Positions 23,277 to 31,529 of a stretch of DNA of 38,788 bases are shown piece after piece; within the stretch, counting starts at the first letter, position 1; every line of letters starts with the position of its first letter. The DNA comes from Candidatus Aminicenantota bacterium (GTDB taxonomy: Bacteria; Acidobacteriota; Aminicenantia; Aminicenantales; Aminicenantaceae): contig WVZL01000030.1 of NCBI GenBank assembly GCA_011772495.1, positions 1-38,788 of the forward strand, in the 5' to 3' direction. Position numbers and translations under genes: made by a program. The notes below the pieces were generated by a model. The model worked only from the letters and a program-made list of their open reading frames with translations, had not been told where the DNA came from and did not search any database.

Positions 23277-23841
23277 CTTAAGGACTCGGGTCTGAAAACA
23301 GAATATTCAGGAAATCTATGAATTATTTATCTGAAAAAATAATCAATAGAGTCAAATATTGAAGAGCCTCTCAGTTCGATATTTCTTACCTCGCAGCTTG
23401 AGTGTCTGAAGTTAGAGAAGAAATCCAAGCCTGGCCTAAAAATTGCCAGATCTCGGTTACCCCCGGAATATATCTCTTCTTTAAAGAGGCTATTCTTATC
23501 GGTGTTTGGCTTGTTATCTCGAAGGCCGATATTCATTCTTCTCCAGTGTCGATGACATCGAAGATGCGGAACCCCTTCGACTTCAAGAAGGATATCGCTT
23601 AACGTATGCCTTGGAGAAAGTCTTTCCCAAAAAACAAAATTCTTGACAGAAAGCGGCTATCACTTCACTTTTAAAGGATTCCACTCAGGTTGTGATGTAA
23701 TAGTTGGCTGGGAAAACTTCCGATTAAAGCTCGGTGTAATCCTTTTGGCTCTTAAGATATGACTTGATTTATTATTCCTGTGATTTGACTTTGGTGGCGT
23801 TTTAATAGCTAATAGAAAATCTATTTTTTTTCGCTTTAGCT
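23277..23841. other. 565-bp region with no intact gene
   Basis: It lies between the cyclodeaminase and the NTF2-like lipoprotein gene. The only protein-like signal is a decayed cold-shock-domain frame (23465-23646). Short ORFs on both strands (69 and 66 codons) lack ribosome sites. No terminator is clear. Confidence 0.5.
23465..23646 (+). pseudogene. Probable remnant of a cold-shock-domain protein gene
   Basis: One frame starting at 23465 reads GIYLFFKE. After a frame change near 23485 the next reads RGYSYR, then LEGRYSFFSSVDDIED, AEPLRLQEGYRLTYALEK and a TGA at 23644. The order resembles a cold-shock domain: GxVKFF, RGYGFI, then an FF-H-SSV segment, and an EG-RVTYxLE strand near the end. 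The usual RNA-binding aromatics are partly lost and no intact start or single frame joins the parts. I recognise this by pattern only. Confidence 0.4.
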
Positions 23842-24345
23842 TTAATGGGGAATGGCAAATATTTTCGAGACAATCTTCCAGCCATCTTCAAATCTGTAAA
23901 GCAGCATATAATCTGTGGAAAAATGTGTTTTTCCTTTATATACGTCGAGCTTTGCCACAGCTGCATAGCTGGTAAAATCTATAAACTCAAAATTATAAGT
24001 TGTTTCTGCTTCCCATAATTGAGGATTATCTGCTTTCATTTTTTCAACTCTATCTAACCATTCATCAACAGTTACTTTTTCAATAGTGTTGTTTTGGAGA
24101 ACCAACATGTTAAAATCTTTATGAAATCCACCTTTCACAGCTTTCTCATCCTGATTCCCATGAATCCCTCGAATATAGGCCTTCTCAACGACTTGTTGGA
24201 TAGCTTCTTTTTCAGTAACTTCCATATTAGCATCCTCCTTGTTAGATACATTTTTGGCTGATTGGGATTCTATTTCGCTGTCAACTTTTTGGGTACAGGC
24301 CATTAATAAGATTATTAATAGTAATAAGATAAATGAGATCTTCAT
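23842..24345 (-). CDS. NTF2-like (lumazine-binding-2 type) lipoprotein
   Basis: A 167-residue protein with a lipoprotein signal (lipobox LLMAC, cysteine about 17), a Ser/Asn/Glu-rich linker and an NTF2-like domain (about 44-165): VVEKAYIRGIHGNQDEKAV, HKDFNM, a central YNFEFIDFTSYAAVAKLDVY and the closing DYMLLYRFEDGWKIVSKIF. The fold is a small cone that binds diverse ligands, and no catalytic residues can be assigned. It should be membrane-anchored, facing the periplasm. AGGAGG lies 5 nt before the ATG. A second NTF2-fold exported protein is at 33292-33807. Confidence 0.83.
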   Translation of the reverse strand: MKISFILLLLIILLMACTQKVDSEIESQSAKNVSNKEDANMEVTEKEAIQQVVEKAYIRGIHGNQDEKAVKGGFHKDFNMLVLQNNTIEKVTVDEWLDRVEKMKADNPQLWEAETTYNFEFIDFTSYAAVAKLDVYKGKTHFSTDYMLLYRFEDGWKIVSKIFAIPH

Positions 24346-24383
24346 TTTAACCTCCTGATTGTTATGTCTATTTTTCCATAACC

Positions 24384-24413
24384 TTTGTAGATGAATCTCG
24401 TTTTTTGTTTCAA
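24384..24413 (-). promoter_or_regulatory. Weak candidate promoter of the NTF2-like lipoprotein gene
   Basis: TTGAAA, an 18-nt spacer, then TACAAA on the minus strand, about 38 nt before the ATG. Confidence 0.3.
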
Positions 24414-24584
24414 CCTAATGCTCCCAAAATTCCATTTTCATATTTCTAATTATAATAATTTTGAGAAATAACCTCTACCTGAGAAAATACTCTTATTATT
24501 AAAAATAAGCCCCAAGTCCTATGATCTCTAGACTTGCTATGCGTTTAATGATAGGCAATGTTTCTTTTAATATTTATAAATTAA

Positions 24585-24613
24585 TTGACACTATTGCTTT
24601 CAATTTCCATAAT
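24585..24613 (+). promoter_or_regulatory. Sigma70-type promoter of the C69 peptidase / GH113 operon
   Basis: A perfect TTGACA, 17-nt spacer, then CATAAT (5 of 6). The predicted start near 24620 leaves a leader of about 27 nt with an AGGAG ribosome site. Confidence 0.75.
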
Positions 24614-24646
24614 TAAGTTCACCAAATAAAAATTAGGAGCAACAAC

Positions 24647-26278
24647 ATGAAAGTGAATAGGTTTCAAAGAAAATTGGAGAGATCAGTTATCACTATCCTT
24701 TGCTTTTTTCTCTTAGGTCTTTTTCTAGTGTCTTGGGAACCTCAAAGCCATCCTCAAGATTTCGAAGATATAGAAACAGGCTGTACCAGCATTATGGTAG
24801 GACGTCTGGCCACTACCGATGGCTCGGTAATTACGGCTCACTCCTGTGATGGGAATTACCGCACTTGGCTAAATATCGTGCCTCGGGCTAAACATTACCT
24901 GGGATCCAAAAATACAATTTACTCCGGCAAGATGCATACTGAAACAGCCTGGGATTTAAGAGATGTCGCACAAAAAGGTGAGATCCCCCAGGTGGAAGAA
25001 ACCTATGCCTTTCTGAACACAGCCTACCCTTGCTTGAATGAACACCAGCTAGCTATCGGCGAAACGACCATAGGAGGCAAAAGGGAGCTTTATAACAGTT
25101 CAGGATTATTCATGATCGAGGAATTAGAACGCATCATGCTGGAAAGATGCAGAACAGCCCGAGAAGCGATACGACTCGCTGGCGAGCTAGTCAAAGAATA
25201 CGGCTATGGCGATCGGGGAGAATGTCTCACCATCGCTGATCCGAAAGAGATCTGGCATTTTGAAATCTTCGGGACCGGACTCCGTGAAAAGGGTGCTATC
25301 TGGGCAGCTGTTCGAATCCCTGATGACCAGGTCGGAGTCTCAGCAAACATACCCAGAATTGGAGTTTTGAACCTGGAAGATCCTGATCATTACCTGGCGT
25401 CAGAAAATGTCTTTGACTTTGCCCAAAAAAGAGGATGGTGGGACCCAGAGAGCGGAAAACCCTTTAAATTCTGGGAAGCCTACAGTGGAAGAAAACCCTT
25501 TTCCACCAGGGAATACTATGTATTCAATACTCTGACTCCTTCTCTGAACCTTGATTTCGAGGCTGAAGAGCTCCCCTTCTCTGTTAAACCGGACAAGAAG
25601 GTCTCGGTAAGAGATGTTATGAAGTTGTACCGGGAGACTTACGCAGGGACAGAATTTGATATGACAAAAAATATCAAAGTTAAAGCACGTCGAAGCGATG
25701 AGATGATCAAGAGTCCGATAATAAGTCCCTGGATGTCCTACGACATGACAACCCTTCTCAATACTTTGAAGCCTGGCGTGGTGGAACGTTATCGGACGAT
25801 CGCAATTGCGGGATGTGCCTATTCCCATATCATTCAATGCCGGGATTGGCTTCCCGATCCAATTGGTGGTCTCTGCTGGTTCGCTTTTGATAATCCTGGA
25901 CAGAGTGCAAGAATACCCATTTTTTCCGGGGTCACAGAACTTCCGCCAGGTTTTGAAATATGTGCTCAACACAGGTTTCGGACTGATTCTGCCTGTTGGT
26001 CTTTCCGGAGAGCCAATCGCCTTTCGACAGTCAAATGGGGGCAAGCAGGAAAATTCATAGAGGAGACAGTGAAAGAGTTTGAGGAAAAAGCTTTCTTTGA
26101 TCTACCCTTGATAGAAAAAAGAGCACTCGACATATACAAAAGTGAGGAGCCAGAAAAGAGTGTCGCTCGACTCAAAGAATATTTGACCAAGTATACCAAC
26201 GATTTTGCTCGGGCGGCTATGCACAAATACTGGGAACTCGGGGATAAATTCTGGACCATGTTTGCCCGAGGATTCTGA
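24647..26278 (+). CDS. Exported C69-family dipeptidase
   Basis: A 543-residue peptidase of the C69 (PepD-like) Ntn-hydrolase family. A signal peptide (about 14-30) and short pro-segment precede C46 in the GCTSIMVG motif. In this family that cysteine becomes the N-terminal nucleophile after processing. DGSVITAHSCDG follows, matching the conserved second strand. The family cleaves dipeptides. Here the enzyme is exported, suggesting periplasmic breakdown of peptides, in line with the M3 peptidase at 27591. The GH113-like gene starts 45 bp downstream and is probably co-transcribed. Confidence 0.9.
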   Translation: MKVNRFQRKLERSVITILCFFLLGLFLVSWEPQSHPQDFEDIETGCTSIMVGRLATTDGSVITAHSCDGNYRTWLNIVPRAKHYLGSKNTIYSGKMHTETAWDLRDVAQKGEIPQVEETYAFLNTAYPCLNEHQLAIGETTIGGKRELYNSSGLFMIEELERIMLERCRTAREAIRLAGELVKEYGYGDRGECLTIADPKEIWHFEIFGTGLREKGAIWAAVRIPDDQVGVSANIPRIGVLNLEDPDHYLASENVFDFAQKRGWWDPESGKPFKFWEAYSGRKPFSTREYYVFNTLTPSLNLDFEAEELPFSVKPDKKVSVRDVMKLYRETYAGTEFDMTKNIKVKARRSDEMIKSPIISPWMSYDMTTLLNTLKPGVVERYRTIAIAGCAYSHIIQCRDWLPDPIGGLCWFAFDNPGQSARIPIFSGVTELPPGFEICAQHRFRTDSACWSFRRANRLSTVKWGQAGKFIEETVKEFEEKAFFDLPLIEKRALDIYKSEEPEKSVARLKEYLTKYTNDFARAAMHKYWELGDKFWTMFARGF

Positions 26279-26323
26279 TTAACAGAATAACATCATCCCT
26301 ATCCGAAAGAGAGGAGATTAAGA

Positions 26324-27394
26324 ATGATTCTATCGCCCAATCGATTTATGATAGCGATCTTAATTCTTGTTCTTATGATAGCCCAATCTTGCTCTCTCTC
26401 CCCTTCTGCTGCTGACGCTCCTTCCCTCCAGAAAGGAATGGCTTTCCCGACCTGGGTGCCTGAGCAATATTGCACACCTGGTTCTGATGAATCTCTCCAG
26501 AATCTGGCACAAAATACCTGCACCGAGTGGGTCCAATTTGTGCCATCATGGTATCAGAATGATAAGTTCGCCACCGAGATGTTTCCTGATTATGAGAGGA
26601 ACACAGCAAGGAACGAATGTCTAAGGCAGGCTATCCAGCAGGCACACTGTCTCGGCCTGAAGGTCATGCTCAAGCCACATGTGGATGCTCTAAACGGCGA
26701 TTGGCGCGGCACCTTCCAACCCGCAGACTCGAAAACCTGGTTTGAGAACTACCAGAAAATGATAACTGCCTATGCTGAGCTCTCCCAGGAAGAGGGTGTG
26801 GAGATCTTCTCTATCGGCTGCGAGTTTGTCGAATTGACCAAGCCAGAGTTCACATCAGAATGGAGAGAGCTCATCAAAGAGGTTAGGGAATATTATCAGC
26901 AGCCTCTCGTCTATTCGGCGAATTGGTGGCAGGAATACCTTCAGATCGAATTTTGGGCAGACCTCGACTATATCGGTATTGATGCCTACTTCCAGTTAAC
27001 CAACAAAACTGAACCAACCTTAGATGATCTTCTCACCGCCTGGATTCCATATCTTGCCGAGATCGAAGCCTTTTATGACACCTGGAAAATTCCAATTCTT
27101 TTCACAGAGATCGGCTACAGAAGCATAGAAGGAGCCAACATGAGACCATGGGACTGGGAGACTCCCGGTGTCATTGACCTTGAGGAACAGGCTCTTTGCT
27201 ACCGAGCAGTGATCAAGACCTTTGCTGGAAAGCCTTGGTTTGAGGGCATATACTGGTGGAACTGGGAACCCGACCCTGACTTGGGAGGACCAACCGACAA
27301 AGGCTACACTCCCCAGGGAAAACCTGCCGAGGATATTCTGAAGAGATGGTACTGCGAGATGACTGAAAAAAAGAAAGGGAAAAGGCGCAGATAG
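26324..27394 (+). CDS. GH113-like glycoside hydrolase (TIM barrel), exported
   Basis: A 356-residue protein with a hydrophobic signal (about 9-22) and a single (beta/alpha)8-barrel domain. Recognisable pieces are KGMAFPTW at strand 1, GLKVMLKPHVDALNGDWRG and the acid/base candidate E167 in SIGCEFVEL. DYIGIDAYFQL follows, then the nucleophile candidate E262 in LFTEIGYRS and a late FEGIYWWNWEPDP. This set is typical of GH113, known for beta-mannanase activity; whether mannan is the substrate here is an inference. A cysteine in AQSC resembles a poor lipobox, so anchoring is possible. A GAGGAG site precedes the first ATG. It lies in an operon with the C69 dipeptidase. Confidence 0.85.
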   Translation: MILSPNRFMIAILILVLMIAQSCSLSPSAADAPSLQKGMAFPTWVPEQYCTPGSDESLQNLAQNTCTEWVQFVPSWYQNDKFATEMFPDYERNTARNECLRQAIQQAHCLGLKVMLKPHVDALNGDWRGTFQPADSKTWFENYQKMITAYAELSQEEGVEIFSIGCEFVELTKPEFTSEWRELIKEVREYYQQPLVYSANWWQEYLQIEFWADLDYIGIDAYFQLTNKTEPTLDDLLTAWIPYLAEIEAFYDTWKIPILFTEIGYRSIEGANMRPWDWETPGVIDLEEQALCYRAVIKTFAGKPWFEGIYWWNWEPDPDLGGPTDKGYTPQGKPAEDILKRWYCEMTEKKKGKRRR

Positions 27395-27590
27395 CTAGGC
27401 CACTTCTCAGTCGTTTTCACGTTCTAACCCTACCCTCATAGTTCCCAAGAACTCTAAATCCTCTGCTGAAAAAAGGAAGGCTTACTAGTTACTTTCAAAA
27501 ATATGTTTTCTTTTTTTTGAATTTACTTTAATATATTTAGCCTTCATGATTCAGAGTTCAAAAATCAAGCCAAAAAAGGAGTAAACAAAA

Positions 27591-29687
27591 ATGAAAAAGA
27601 TAGCCTTGGTATTATTTGTTTCGAGTTTATTATTCTTATCCTGGGCAAAAGAAAAGCAGAATCCGTTTCTCAGTGAGTTTGATACACCATACCAAGTCCC
27701 TCCCTTTAACAAAATAAAGGAAGAACACTATCTCCCAGCCTTTAAAGAGGGAATTAAGCAGCAACTCCAGGAAATCGAAGCTATTATCAACAGCTCGGAA
27801 TCTCCGACCTTTGAAAACACCATCGAAGCCCTGGAAAACAGCGGGACCTTACTAAGAAAAGTCAACAGTGTTTTCTATGTTCTGAATGGTTCCATGACTA
27901 ATGAAAAAATGCAGGCCATCGCCAAGGAGGCCGCGCCTTTACAGTCTAAACACCGAGATGATATCCGACTGAACGCAAAATTATTCCAAAGGATCAAGTC
28001 CGTTTATAAAAAGAAAGACACTCTAGATTTAAATACAGAACAAAGCATGCTCCTTGAAAAATACTACAAGGAGTTTGTAAGGGGCGGTGCCAACTTAAAT
28101 GAGGAAAAGAAAGCTAGGCTGAGAGAGATTAACAAAGAATTATCCTTGCTCACCCTGAAATTCGGTGAGAATATTCTTAAAGAAAATAACCGCTTTGAAT
28201 TGGTCATCGAGGATAAAAAGGACTTGGCGGGCTTGCCAGAAGCGGTCATAACCGGAGCCGAAGAAACAGCAAAAGAGCGGGGACATGAAGGAAAATGGGT
28301 CTTTACGCTTCATAAGCCCAGTCTGATTCCCTTCCTTCAGTTTTCTGAAAAACGAGGCCTCCGGGAGAAAATGTTTAAAGCTTACATCAACCGAGGCGAC
28401 CACAATGATGAACTGGATAACAAAGCCATCTTATCCAAGATAGCTGCCTTTCGAGTGGAAAGAGCGAATCTTTTGGGATACAAGACGCATGCTGATTTTG
28501 TGCTCGAACTCAACATGGCCAAAAAGCCTGAAAATGTGTACAAGCTGCTCAACCAGCTCTGGAAGCCGGCCTTGAAAAGAGCCAAGAAAGAAGCCGAAGA
28601 GCTTCAATCAATGATCCATGAAGAAGGCTACGATTTTAAACTTCAGCCCTGGGATTGGTGGTATTATGCAGAAAAACTGAAAAAAGCGAAGTACGAATTA
28701 GAAGATGAAACCTTAAGGCCGTACTTCAAGCTAGAGAATGTTATTGATGGTGTATTCATGGTGTCGAGTAAACTTTTCGGAATTCAATTTATCGAGAGAA
28801 CCGATATTCCTAAGTATCACCAAGATGTCAAGGTGTTCGAAGTCAAAGAAGCTGACGGCAGCCATGTCGGTATCTTATACACAGATTATTTTCCGAGAGC
28901 GAGTAAAAGAGGCGGCGCCTGGATGAACAGTTTCCGGAAACAATCGAGGTCGGCTGGTAAAAACATTTATCCGGTGATAACGAACAACGGCAATTTTTCC
29001 AAGCCCACTGGCAATAAACCGGCCTTGATCAGCACTGAGGAAGTCCTGACTCTGTTCCATGAATTCGGCCACGCTCTCCACGGGCTTTTATCTGATTGCA
29101 CCTACCACAGACTCTCAGGAACATCTGTCTCTAGAGACTTTGTGGAATTGCCTTCCCAAATCATGGAAAACTGGGCCTTCGAACCAGAAGTCCTCAAGAT
29201 GTATGCCAAACACTACGAGACTGACAAGGTAATTCCTCAGGAATTGATTGATAAGCTGAAAAAAGCCAAATTGTTCAACCAGGGTTTTGCGACTGTTGAA
29301 TACTTGGCTGCCTCCTTCCTGGATATGGACTGGCATACGCTCATCCAGCCAGAAGAAATAGATGTGGATACTTTTGAAAACGCATCCTTGAACAAAATTG
29401 GTCTTATCCCTGAGATTGTCACAAGATACAGAAGCACGTATTTCCGGCATATCTTCTCGGGTGGATACTCTTCAGGGTATTACAGCTATATCTGGGCTGA
29501 AGTGCTCGATGCCGATGCCTTCGAAGCTTTCAAGGAAACTTCTCTCTTTGACCAAAAAACAGCCCAATCTTTCAAGAAGAACATCCTAGCCAGGGGAGGA
29601 ACAGAAGATCCGATGACACTCTATAAGCGCTTCAGAGGAGCAGAACCCAAAGTCGAACCTCTCTTGAAGAAAAGAGGTCTTGAATAG
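27591..29687 (+). CDS. dcp: Exported M3-family metallopeptidase (peptidyl-dipeptidase Dcp / oligopeptidase A type)
   Basis: A 698-residue zinc peptidase, the usual length for the family. A signal peptide (about 1-19) is followed by the long helical N-domain and the catalytic motif H490-E-F-G-H494 with third zinc ligand E519 in DFVELPSQ. It removes dipeptides or degrades short oligopeptides. With the C69 dipeptidase upstream it forms a probable periplasmic peptide-degrading set. AAGGAG precedes the ATG. No strong promoter was found in the 196-bp gap, which also holds no gene. It converges with the JAMM-like gene. Confidence 0.92.
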   Translation: MKKIALVLFVSSLLFLSWAKEKQNPFLSEFDTPYQVPPFNKIKEEHYLPAFKEGIKQQLQEIEAIINSSESPTFENTIEALENSGTLLRKVNSVFYVLNGSMTNEKMQAIAKEAAPLQSKHRDDIRLNAKLFQRIKSVYKKKDTLDLNTEQSMLLEKYYKEFVRGGANLNEEKKARLREINKELSLLTLKFGENILKENNRFELVIEDKKDLAGLPEAVITGAEETAKERGHEGKWVFTLHKPSLIPFLQFSEKRGLREKMFKAYINRGDHNDELDNKAILSKIAAFRVERANLLGYKTHADFVLELNMAKKPENVYKLLNQLWKPALKRAKKEAEELQSMIHEEGYDFKLQPWDWWYYAEKLKKAKYELEDETLRPYFKLENVIDGVFMVSSKLFGIQFIERTDIPKYHQDVKVFEVKEADGSHVGILYTDYFPRASKRGGAWMNSFRKQSRSAGKNIYPVITNNGNFSKPTGNKPALISTEEVLTLFHEFGHALHGLLSDCTYHRLSGTSVSRDFVELPSQIMENWAFEPEVLKMYAKHYETDKVIPQELIDKLKKAKLFNQGFATVEYLAASFLDMDWHTLIQPEEIDVDTFENASLNKIGLIPEIVTRYRSTYFRHIFSGGYSSGYYSYIWAEVLDADAFEAFKETSLFDQKTAQSFKKNILARGGTEDPMTLYKRFRGAEPKVEPLLKKRGLE

Positions 29688-29705
29688 GATTTCTGATAAT
29701 TGACG

Positions 29706-29734
29706 CCGTCTTAGGACCATCAACCCCAAGACGG
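29706..29734. other. Inverted repeat between convergent genes
   Basis: CCGTCTT (29706-29712) pairs with AAGACGG (29728-29734), loop 15 nt. No U-run on either side, so at best a weak or factor-dependent terminator for the M3 peptidase gene. Confidence 0.4.
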
Positions 29735-29755
29735 GACTAGGAGTGGCGGTTTCGC

Positions 29756-30220
29756 TCAGTCAGGAGTCTCTTGAGATGACAGCCCAGTCCCTACGAATTC
29801 GTCATAACCAATTGCTTCTGGATCTTCCATGTATCTAACATTCTTGCTCCAAGGAAAATAAAGAGCGAATTGTCCTTTGAAGCCCATTCTCTTTAGATTT
29901 CGATAGAATTCTTTATCTCGAACAGACCACCTGTAGGGAACCAAATGATTATGAATCAGGACCTTTATAGAAGCTATCTCACTGCCAACGGATTCTAAAT
30001 AACTCTCAATCTCATCAAACGTCACATTCACTCTATTTTCTAAATGATTCGTTACAGTAATTGTTTTGCCGCACTCGGTATAAATAGCCAAGGTTTCGAA
30101 GGGTTCTCTGAACAGCTCATCAAATCTTGGTTGATAGTCATAAATTAGGATCTTCTTACTCTGAGCGAATGCTGAGGTTGACATGAAAACCAGCAAAACT
30201 AAAAATGTCATTTTTTTCAT
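29756..30220 (-). CDS. Small exported protein with a JAMM/RadC-like metal motif
   Basis: A 154-residue protein with a clear signal peptide (to about AFAQ, residue 20). The mature part ends strand LIKVLI-type with H90-N-H92, then S99 and D102, and a helix EFYRNLKRMGFKG. This matches the JAMM (MPN) pattern HxH-x7-S-xx-D used by RadC-like and deubiquitinase-like proteins, except that six residues, not seven, separate H92 and S99. E49 in YTECGKT is in the place of the JAMM glutamate. If real, it is a periplasmic zinc hydrolase or inactive relative; no function is known. A longer start at 30280 is excluded because it lies upstream of the predicted transcript start. AAGGTGG precedes the chosen ATG. 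Driven by a PhoP-like promoter. Confidence 0.7.
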   Translation of the reverse strand: MKKMTFLVLLVFMSTSAFAQSKKILIYDYQPRFDELFREPFETLAIYTECGKTITVTNHLENRVNVTFDEIESYLESVGSEIASIKVLIHNHLVPYRWSVRDKEFYRNLKRMGFKGQFALYFPWSKNVRYMEDPEAIGYDEFVGTGLSSQETPD

Positions 30221-30282
30221 TCTACCCACCTTCTTTCTCAATAAATTCAATGGCTTTTTCTCGTCTTTTTTCATTTCCACTC

Positions 30283-30349
30283 ATAATTTAGGTTTTCTCC
30301 CTCAGGAAGTTGTTATGAAGTTGTTAAAGGTTTGTTAAAAGTGTGTTAA
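30283..30349 (-). promoter_or_regulatory. PhoP/PhoB-like promoter: four 11-bp direct repeats plus -10
   Basis: On the minus strand, TTAACA-type hexamers (TTAACA, TTAACA, TTAACA, ATAACA) occur with plus-strand starts at 30344, 30333, 30322 and 30311, an exact 11-bp period. They are followed after 20 nt by TAAATTAT (30290-30283). Four TTAACA-like repeats at 11-bp spacing are the hallmark of PhoP boxes in Bacillus, and PhoB boxes share the period. Predicted start about 30278. The same layout recurs at 38288-38354. The matching regulator is not in the window. Confidence 0.75.
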
Positions 30350-30420
30350 GACTGGACGACTAAGTGAGATTCTTCTAAATAAAGCTATTTATCTAATAAG
30401 GAAAGGTTGAAAATCATTCA

Positions 30421-30449
30421 TTGACAACCAAAGCAAAAAGGCCTATAAC
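30421..30449 (+). promoter_or_regulatory. Sigma70-type promoter of the aldo/keto reductase gene
   Basis: A perfect TTGACA, 17-nt spacer, TATAAC (5 of 6). The predicted start near 30456 lies after the TTG codon at 30453, which rules that longer start out and supports the ATG at 30474. Confidence 0.75.
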
Positions 30450-30473
30450 CAATTGCCTAGTCAAAGAGAAAGG

Positions 30474-31451
30474 ATGGAGAGAATATACCCTTTAAGAAAG
30501 CTCGGAAAATCCGATTTGATGGTCACTCCCATCGGATTGGGATGCTGGCAGTTCAGCAAGGGAAAAGGCCTTGGCGGCAATTATTGGCCGACTCTTCAAG
30601 ACGAGGAGATCGAGCAGATCGTCAGGCTGAGCATGGAAGGTGCGGTCAACTGGTTTGATACGGCTGAATCGTACGGAATGGGAGAATCGGAGAAAGCTCT
30701 CTCCCAGACACTTCAAAAGATAGGGAAATCATCAGAAGAAGTGATAATCGCCACTAAATGGATGCCTTTCCTGAGAACAGCCAAATCCATCACCAAAACC
30801 ATAGATACGCGCCTCGAGAATTTAAGTGGCTATCGCATTGATCTCTATCAAATCCATCATCCGCTTTCCTTCTCCTCAACAAGAAATGAGATGAAAGCCA
30901 TGATAGAGCTTGTTCAGAAGAAAAAAATCCGTTTCATCGGACTGAGTAATTATCCAGCCCAAAAGATGAGAATCGCTCAAGAAGAACTTTCTAAGCACGG
31001 TCTGAACCTCGTCTCGAATCAGGTCCGCTACAGTCTTCTCTATCGGAAAATCGAAACCAACGGTATCCTGGAGACTGCCAAGGAACTCGGCGTTTCTATA
31101 ATCGCCTATTCTCCGCTAGCTCAGGGATTGTTATCCGGAAAATTTCATGCTGACCAAGACTTTGTTCGGCCGTTTGGATATAGGAAATACATGGGAGCGT
31201 TCAAGCCGAAAGGCCTTGAGAAAAGCCTTCCAGTCATAAACGCGGTGAAAGAACTAGCTTGGAAATACCAGGTCACTCCCGCCCAAATTGCCTTGAACTG
31301 GGTGATTCACTTTCAAGGTGATATGGTGGTGGCCATTCCGGGCGCTACGACTCCCGAACAGGCAAAAGACAACGTGGGCGCCATGAGATTTAAGCTGACG
31401 CAGGATGAGCTGAGTGAGCTTGATGAGGTATCAAGACCATTCAAGGATTAA
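30474..31451 (+). CDS. Aldo/keto reductase
   Basis: A 325-residue cytoplasmic oxidoreductase. The catalytic tetrad is visible: D in NWFDTAESYG, Y in the same motif (SYG), K in IIATKW and H in YQIHHP. The C-terminal NADPH-binding stretch VVAIPGATTPEQAKDN is present. The family reduces aldehydes and ketones to alcohols with NADPH, and the substrate is unknown. It lies beside the PhoP-like promoter but in the opposite direction and has its own promoter. The ribosome site is modest (AAAGAG). Downstream it converges with a serine hydrolase gene. Confidence 0.9.
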   Translation: MERIYPLRKLGKSDLMVTPIGLGCWQFSKGKGLGGNYWPTLQDEEIEQIVRLSMEGAVNWFDTAESYGMGESEKALSQTLQKIGKSSEEVIIATKWMPFLRTAKSITKTIDTRLENLSGYRIDLYQIHHPLSFSSTRNEMKAMIELVQKKKIRFIGLSNYPAQKMRIAQEELSKHGLNLVSNQVRYSLLYRKIETNGILETAKELGVSIIAYSPLAQGLLSGKFHADQDFVRPFGYRKYMGAFKPKGLEKSLPVINAVKELAWKYQVTPAQIALNWVIHFQGDMVVAIPGATTPEQAKDNVGAMRFKLTQDELSELDEVSRPFKD

Positions 31452-31529
31452 TAAGATAAAGGATTTTCCCCATTCTCCTTTAATGAATAAGGGAATTATT
31501 TGATCTTTATCCAAAATAAAAAGACCTTT

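Larger units (their letters stand above)
24346..24646. other. 301-bp divergent intergenic region
   Basis: It carries a strong promoter for the C69 peptidase gene (24585-24613) and a weaker candidate for the lipoprotein gene (24384-24413). The rest is AT-rich with no coding signal. Confidence 0.55.

Noticed and set aside
25400..26044. A 214-codon minus-strand ORF opposite the C69 peptidase.
   Set aside because: It is a shadow of the real gene, whose catalytic motif and length are convincing.
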